Source: UBA3071 sp965369635 (GTDB taxonomy: Bacteria > Chloroflexota > Anaerolineae > UBA3071). Taken from it: a DNA stretch of 8,530 nt. Of this stretch, positions 4,871 through 8,530 are shown piece after piece (positions within the stretch are counted from its first letter, which is position 1; the number at the start of each line of letters is the position of its first letter). Made by a program: the position numbers and the translations under genes. Under the pieces are notes generated by a model. That model did not search any database and had not been told where the DNA came from. It saw nothing but the letters and a program-made list of their open reading frames with translations. The DNA lies in contig CBDURC010000133.1 in assembly GCA_965369635.1 (NCBI GenBank), positions 1 to 8,530 of the forward strand. The letters are read 5' to 3'.

Positions 4871-6634
4871 ATGAGCAATTCTTCGGTGCATGAGCTTCGG
4901 GCCTCGGACCACGAACTCCGAGCGACAAGTTGGCTGACGCTGGAGCGGGCGGTGTACCTAAGCCTCGCTCTGGTGGCGGCCTGGCTGCGCTTCCTGCACC
5001 TGGGGATGCGTCCCTTGGGGCCGGAAGAGGCAGCGCAGGCTTGGGCAGCCTGGCGGCTGACGCAGGGGCAGGCGGTCATCGGCAGTGGCCATAGCCCACT
5101 ATTGCTCAGCCTGCAGTATGTGACGTTCCTGATCACCGGCGCGGGCGATGCGCTGGCTCGGTTCTGGCCAGCGCTGGTGGGTAGCGGCATGGTGCTGCTG
5201 CCCTACGGACTGCGGCACCGCCTGAGTCGGCTCGGCGCGCTGGCCGCTTCCTTCGTGCTGGCCCTCTCGCCGACGATGGTCTTCTTCTCTCGGCACAGCA
5301 GCGGCTACATCCTCGTCGCCGCTGGAGCTCTGGCGCTGCTGGTGGCTCTAGTGCGCTGGCTCGATGGCGGTGCGCGCTGGCTGGTTGTCGTCGGAGCGGC
5401 TGCAGGAGCGATGCTCATTTCGGGGCCGGGGGCGTGGCTGATCGTATGGGTGTTCGCAGGGCTGGGGTTGTGGCTTGGGCGGGGACCTAGAAGCGGGAGA
5501 CTAGACGTCCAAGATGCGCTGCTGGCGTTCGGGTTGACTGTCAGTTTGGGATCAACGACGGCGCTGTTGCACTGGCGGGGGTTGGGTTTTGCTGCCGATT
5601 TGCTTCCTGCCTGGCTGGGCAGCTTCGTCCCCCAGGCTGGGGGCTATCCTTGGTATTGGCCTGCGACGCGACTGCTTCTGGACGAGCCTCTGGCGCTGTT
5701 TGCCGGCCTTGCGGGCATCGTCTGGGTGCTGCGGCGAGGCGACAAGCTGACGATGGGCCTGGCGGTGTGGGCGGGGGCGGCGCTGCTGGTCACGACGGTA
5801 GCTGGCGGGCCGTATCCGGGCGATCTGTTGCTGGTCGTGCTGCCGCTGACGCTGCTGGCCGGACAGGCCGTCGCTGCCTTCCTGAACTGGCTGGCCGGAG
5901 GCTTCACCCTTGACCGAGAAGACGATGTCGTCTGGCGGCAGCGGAGACTGGAAATCGGATTGCTGCTAGGGGTCATACTGGTGCTGCTGGTGACGCTGGC
6001 CATTTGGCTGGCAGCATACAGCCGGGCGTACACGGGGGAGTACCTGTGGGTGGCGCTGGCGCCGGTGGGATTGCTGCTGGTAATCGTCGTCCTCAGTGGC
6101 TTCTGGGGTGGGTGGGCGGTGACGGGGCGGGCAGTAGGGGCGGCAGCGCTGCTGGTGCTCGTTCTGTTCAGCGTCAGCCTGGCCTGGGGATTGAGTCTCG
6201 ACTTTGGCCCTGCCCAGCGCGGCGCGGTGGTGAAGGATGTGGGCGCCTACGGTCTGCGCAGTCTGCCCTCGACGCTAGAGATGCTCTCCTCCCAGCGGGC
6301 GGACGATCCCCACGAGCTGGAGGTGGACGTGGTGACAGAGGGGGAGCAGGATCGCCTGACTGCGCTGCTGGGCTGGGCGCTGCGAGACTTCGTGCAGTTG
6401 CGGTGGGTTGAGGACGGCGTGCCCGTTGATTCGGCCTCCGCGGTCGTGGCGACGGAATCGCTGGAACTGCCGCTGGGCGAGAGCTATGCAGGGCAGGATT
6501 TCCCGCTGATAGCCAAGTGGACGCCGCGAGGACTGAGCGGCAAGCCCCTGTGGCGCTGGCTGTTGTATCGGAAGGCTACCGCTGCGCCGCCGATGGAGAG
6601 TGTGGTGTTGTGGGTCAAGACAAGGGGGTTTTAG
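4871..6634 (+). CDS. Divergent PMT-like GT-C membrane protein (TIGR03663-related)
   Basis: This 587-residue polytopic membrane protein is related to dolichyl-phosphate-mannose mannosyltransferase-like GT-C enzymes and probably to TIGR03663. I chose ATG 4871, with GGGGA at 4860-4864. An in-frame TTG at 4844 would add nine residues made entirely of repeat DNA. GTG 4952 with GGAG at 4942-4945 is an alternative that trims a repetitive hydrophilic N-terminus (HELRASDHELRAT, residues 7-19). Membrane segment 1 is about 29-45. The first external loop reads GPEEAAQAW (50-58), then HSP (74-76), ARFWPALVG (96-104) and LALSPTMVFFSRHSSGY (130-146). The fold pattern fits the family, but the usual HDE, HGP and second Asp are changed to PEE, HSP and a Ser/Gly stretch. 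About ten further hydrophobic segments and a soluble C-terminus (about 445-587) follow. It lies 44 nt after the DUF2298 gene and 4 nt before the next, so co-transcription is likely. It may be an accessory paralogue. Confidence 0.8.
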   Translation: MSNSSVHELRASDHELRATSWLTLERAVYLSLALVAAWLRFLHLGMRPLGPEEAAQAWAAWRLTQGQAVIGSGHSPLLLSLQYVTFLITGAGDALARFWPALVGSGMVLLPYGLRHRLSRLGALAASFVLALSPTMVFFSRHSSGYILVAAGALALLVALVRWLDGGARWLVVVGAAAGAMLISGPGAWLIVWVFAGLGLWLGRGPRSGRLDVQDALLAFGLTVSLGSTTALLHWRGLGFAADLLPAWLGSFVPQAGGYPWYWPATRLLLDEPLALFAGLAGIVWVLRRGDKLTMGLAVWAGAALLVTTVAGGPYPGDLLLVVLPLTLLAGQAVAAFLNWLAGGFTLDREDDVVWRQRRLEIGLLLGVILVLLVTLAIWLAAYSRAYTGEYLWVALAPVGLLLVIVVLSGFWGGWAVTGRAVGAAALLVLVLFSVSLAWGLSLDFGPAQRGAVVKDVGAYGLRSLPSTLEMLSSQRADDPHELEVDVVTEGEQDRLTALLGWALRDFVQLRWVEDGVPVDSASAVVATESLELPLGESYAGQDFPLIAKWTPRGLSGKPLWRWLLYRKATAAPPMESVVLWVKTRGF

Positions 6635-6638
6635 GCGT

Positions 6639-8530
6639 ATGGAGAAGACGACAATCGAACGGCGAAGCATCCTCGATGCTCCTTTCAAGTTGCTGATCAA
6701 ATGGGATTTGGAGAAAGCGGCCTATGTGGCGCTGATCGTCATCGCCGCCATTGCCCGCTTCTGGGACGTGGGGGAGCGGGCTCTGAGCCACGACGACAGC
6801 CTGCACGCGGTCTACTCCTGGAAGCTGTACGACGGCCAGGGGTATCAGCACGATCCGATGATGCACGGTCCCTTCCTATACCACATCGGCGCTCTGATGT
6901 ACTTCCTGTTCGGGGCCAGCGACGCCACGTCCCGCTTTTCAGTGGCGTTGTTCGGTGTCATCGTCGTGGGCATGTGCTACGCGCTGCGGCGCTGGATCGG
7001 CAAGGTGGGCGCGCTGAGCGCGGCCGTTTTGCTCGCCATCTCGCCGGTGATGCTGCACTACTCCCGTCACCTTCGGCACGACGTGCTGATCGTCGTCTGG
7101 GAGTTGCTGCTGATCATCGCCTGTTTCCGCTACCTGGAAGACCGGCACCCTCGCTGGCTGTACATCGCGGCGGGAGCGCTCTCCCTGAGCTTCGCGACCA
7201 AAGAAGTGTCGTTCATCTACGGCGCCATCATTGGCAGCTTTCTCGCCGTGTGGACGCTGTGGCAATGGCTCGTGCAGAAGCGAAAGCTGCGCGATCTGCC
7301 CGCCTTCGACCTGACGGTGTTGCTGCTTACGCTTGCCATACCTCTCGCGTCGCCTTTCGTCATCAAGGCCTTCGGCTGGGATCCGCTGGACTACAGCTCG
7401 GCTGGAATCCTGCGCTCCGGCGTGGTCTGGCTTGTCATCCAGTTGATCGTTATCGCCATCGGCGTGTGGCTGATGGGCCGCCGCTGGGCCATCTCGGCCG
7501 GCGTGTTCTACGCCATCTTCGTCCTGCTGTTCACTACCTTCTTTACTAACGGCAAGGGCTTTGCCACAGGGATGGTCGGCAGCCTGGGCTATTGGATACA
7601 GCAGCAGGGGGTCGGGCGGGCGGGGCAGCCATGGTTCTACTACTTCCTCATCGTCGGCCTGTACGAGTTCCTGCCCTGTTTGCTCAGTTTAGTTGGGGTG
7701 GTGTACTATGCCGGCGGTAGGTTGGGGAAACGCCGATACGTTGTGAAAGGGAAGGAAAAGAGAGAAAGAACGGAAAGGGAGGGGGAAGGGACGGCGGTTC
7801 CGTTTGTGCCTTTCCTGATTTGGTGGTTCTTCTTGACCTGGATCGGCTACAGCTTGGCGGGTGAAAGGATGCCTTGGCTGATGGTGCACTTCGCCCTGCC
7901 CATGAGCATCCTGGGCGGCTGGCTGGCCGGGCGGGTGATCGAGAGCGCCGGCTGGCAGCGCATACGGGAGCAGGGTGCGCTCTGGCTGGCGTTGCTACTG
8001 CCGCTGTTGGTATTCGCTCTCGTCTCGCTCTACCGTACGCGGCCTTTCCAAGGGAACAGCGTCAATGCACTGAGCGATACCACGCAATGGATCTTTGCTT
8101 TGGTCATCGGTTTAGGGCTGGTCTACCTCATCTACCGCGTTGTGGCTTGCAGCAGCATCCGCACGGCGCTGCGCATTGGCTTCCTCACGTTGGTGACGTT
8201 GCTGGCGTTCTGGACGGTGAGCGTGACCTGGAGGGCCAACTACATCAACTTTGCCAAAGCGAACGAGATGCTCTTCTATGCTCATGGCTCGCAGGACATT
8301 AAGCTGGCGCTGGCGGAGATCGACGAGATTTCCCAACGCACGGTTGGGGACAAACAGATCAAGGTGGCCTACGACGATGAGTCGACCTGGCCGCTGGAAT
8401 GGTACATGCGGGAGTATCCCAACGCGGTCTTCTACGGCGCTAATCCCACCCGCGAGGCGCTGGATGCCCCCGTAGTCATCGTCGGCTCCGGGAACGATGC
8501 CAAGGCCAAGCCCTATCTGGGCGACAAGTA
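6639..8530 (+). CDS. TIGR03663 / Agl23-like GT-C membrane protein, 3'-truncated by window end
   Basis: The frame from ATG 6639 stays open to the last base (630 full codons read, no stop or frameshift), so the C-terminus is outside the window. Start support is the 4-nt gap after the previous stop and a GGGGG run at 6624-6628. The protein is a PMT-like GT-C family member of the group named for archaeal Agl23, frequently encoded beside DUF2298 proteins. Landmarks: first membrane segment about 28-43; SHDDSLHAVYSW at 50-61; HGPFLYH at 76-82; SRHLRHD at 142-148, where D148 suits the second acidic site of GT-C enzymes; ATKE at 186-189; YEFLP; and AGERMPWLMVH at 407-417. The soluble part contains WPLEWYMREYPNAVFYG and APVVIVG. 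The near-invariant DE dipeptide of the family reads DD here (52-53). A purine-rich insert encodes Lys/Glu/Arg-rich residues 370-384. Confidence 0.9.
   Translation, partial: MEKTTIERRSILDAPFKLLIKWDLEKAAYVALIVIAAIARFWDVGERALSHDDSLHAVYSWKLYDGQGYQHDPMMHGPFLYHIGALMYFLFGASDATSRFSVALFGVIVVGMCYALRRWIGKVGALSAAVLLAISPVMLHYSRHLRHDVLIVVWELLLIIACFRYLEDRHPRWLYIAAGALSLSFATKEVSFIYGAIIGSFLAVWTLWQWLVQKRKLRDLPAFDLTVLLLTLAIPLASPFVIKAFGWDPLDYSSAGILRSGVVWLVIQLIVIAIGVWLMGRRWAISAGVFYAIFVLLFTTFFTNGKGFATGMVGSLGYWIQQQGVGRAGQPWFYYFLIVGLYEFLPCLLSLVGVVYYAGGRLGKRRYVVKGKEKRERTEREGEGTAVPFVPFLIWWFFLTWIGYSLAGERMPWLMVHFALPMSILGGWLAGRVIESAGWQRIREQGALWLALLLPLLVFALVSLYRTRPFQGNSVNALSDTTQWIFALVIGLGLVYLIYRVVACSSIRTALRIGFLTLVTLLAFWTVSVTWRANYINFAKANEMLFYAHGSQDIKLALAEIDEISQRTVGDKQIKVAYDDESTWPLEWYMREYPNAVFYGANPTREALDAPVVIVGSGNDAKAKPYLGDK
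7746..7793 (+). repeat. Purine-rich low-complexity tract inside the third membrane gene
   Basis: About 48 almost entirely A/G bases encode a charged Lys/Glu/Arg/Gly loop (residues 370-385) immediately before the WWFFLTWIGYSLAGERMPW membrane block. It matches in composition and in setting (charged loop next to a membrane helix, in frame) the tract at 2832-2885. Confidence 0.5.

Noticed and set aside
6701..7549. Forward frame of 282 codons within the third membrane gene
   Set aside because: The true frame from ATG 6639 is open to the window end and carries family motifs. This alternative frame reads as Arg/Gly/Ala-rich low-complexity protein and is a shadow.

Overview
The window is GC-rich, and every gene I can support reads on the + strand. 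The strongest taxonomic clue is a DUF2298 'YYY' membrane protein (Chlor_Arch_YYY family) followed by a gene of the family usually found beside it (TIGR03663 / Agl23-like). That pairing is typical of Chloroflexota and some archaea. The ECF sigma factor with a membrane anti-sigma-like partner, and the ribosome-binding sites, are bacterial. I read the source as a Chloroflexota bacterium, probably Anaerolineae-like; this is inference from gene content only.

Layout. (1) 1-1321: the 3' part of an ECF sigma factor, translationally coupled to a one-pass membrane protein with a DUF4367-like C-terminus, a probable anti-sigma factor. (2) 1314-1386: a short spacer holding three 7-bp repeats, a perfect 8-bp inverted repeat, and a promoter/palindrome. 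(3) 1387-2033: a HigBA-type toxin-antitoxin pair, toxin first, overlapping by ATGA and visibly lower in GC than its neighbours. (4) 2033-2198: a remnant resembling the last ~20 residues of the upstream anti-sigma gene, followed by a 7-bp repeat array. The toxin-antitoxin pair therefore lies between two diverged copies of [anti-sigma tail + 7-bp repeats]. (5) 2199-8530: three consecutive large polytopic membrane proteins, spaced 44 and 4 nt apart: DUF2298/YYY, a divergent PMT-like GT-C protein, and a TIGR03663/Agl23-like GT-C protein cut by the window end.

The three membrane genes look like one operon. GT-C folds normally use polyprenyl-phosphate-linked sugars and act on the outer face of the membrane. 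The set is therefore best read as a lipid-linked sugar transfer or envelope/protein glycosylation system of unproven function. The last gene keeps the acidic and HGP-type motifs, whereas the middle gene has lost several of them, suggesting an active/accessory division.

The most unusual layer is repetitive DNA. A 7-bp repeat family (core YCCAAT or its complement) occurs after both anti-sigma tails, on both sides of the DUF2298 gene in opposite orientations, and in frame inside the DUF2298 gene. Two purine-rich tracts also sit in frame in cytosolic-type loops of two of the membrane genes. I see no RNA genes, CRISPR array or insertion sequence.
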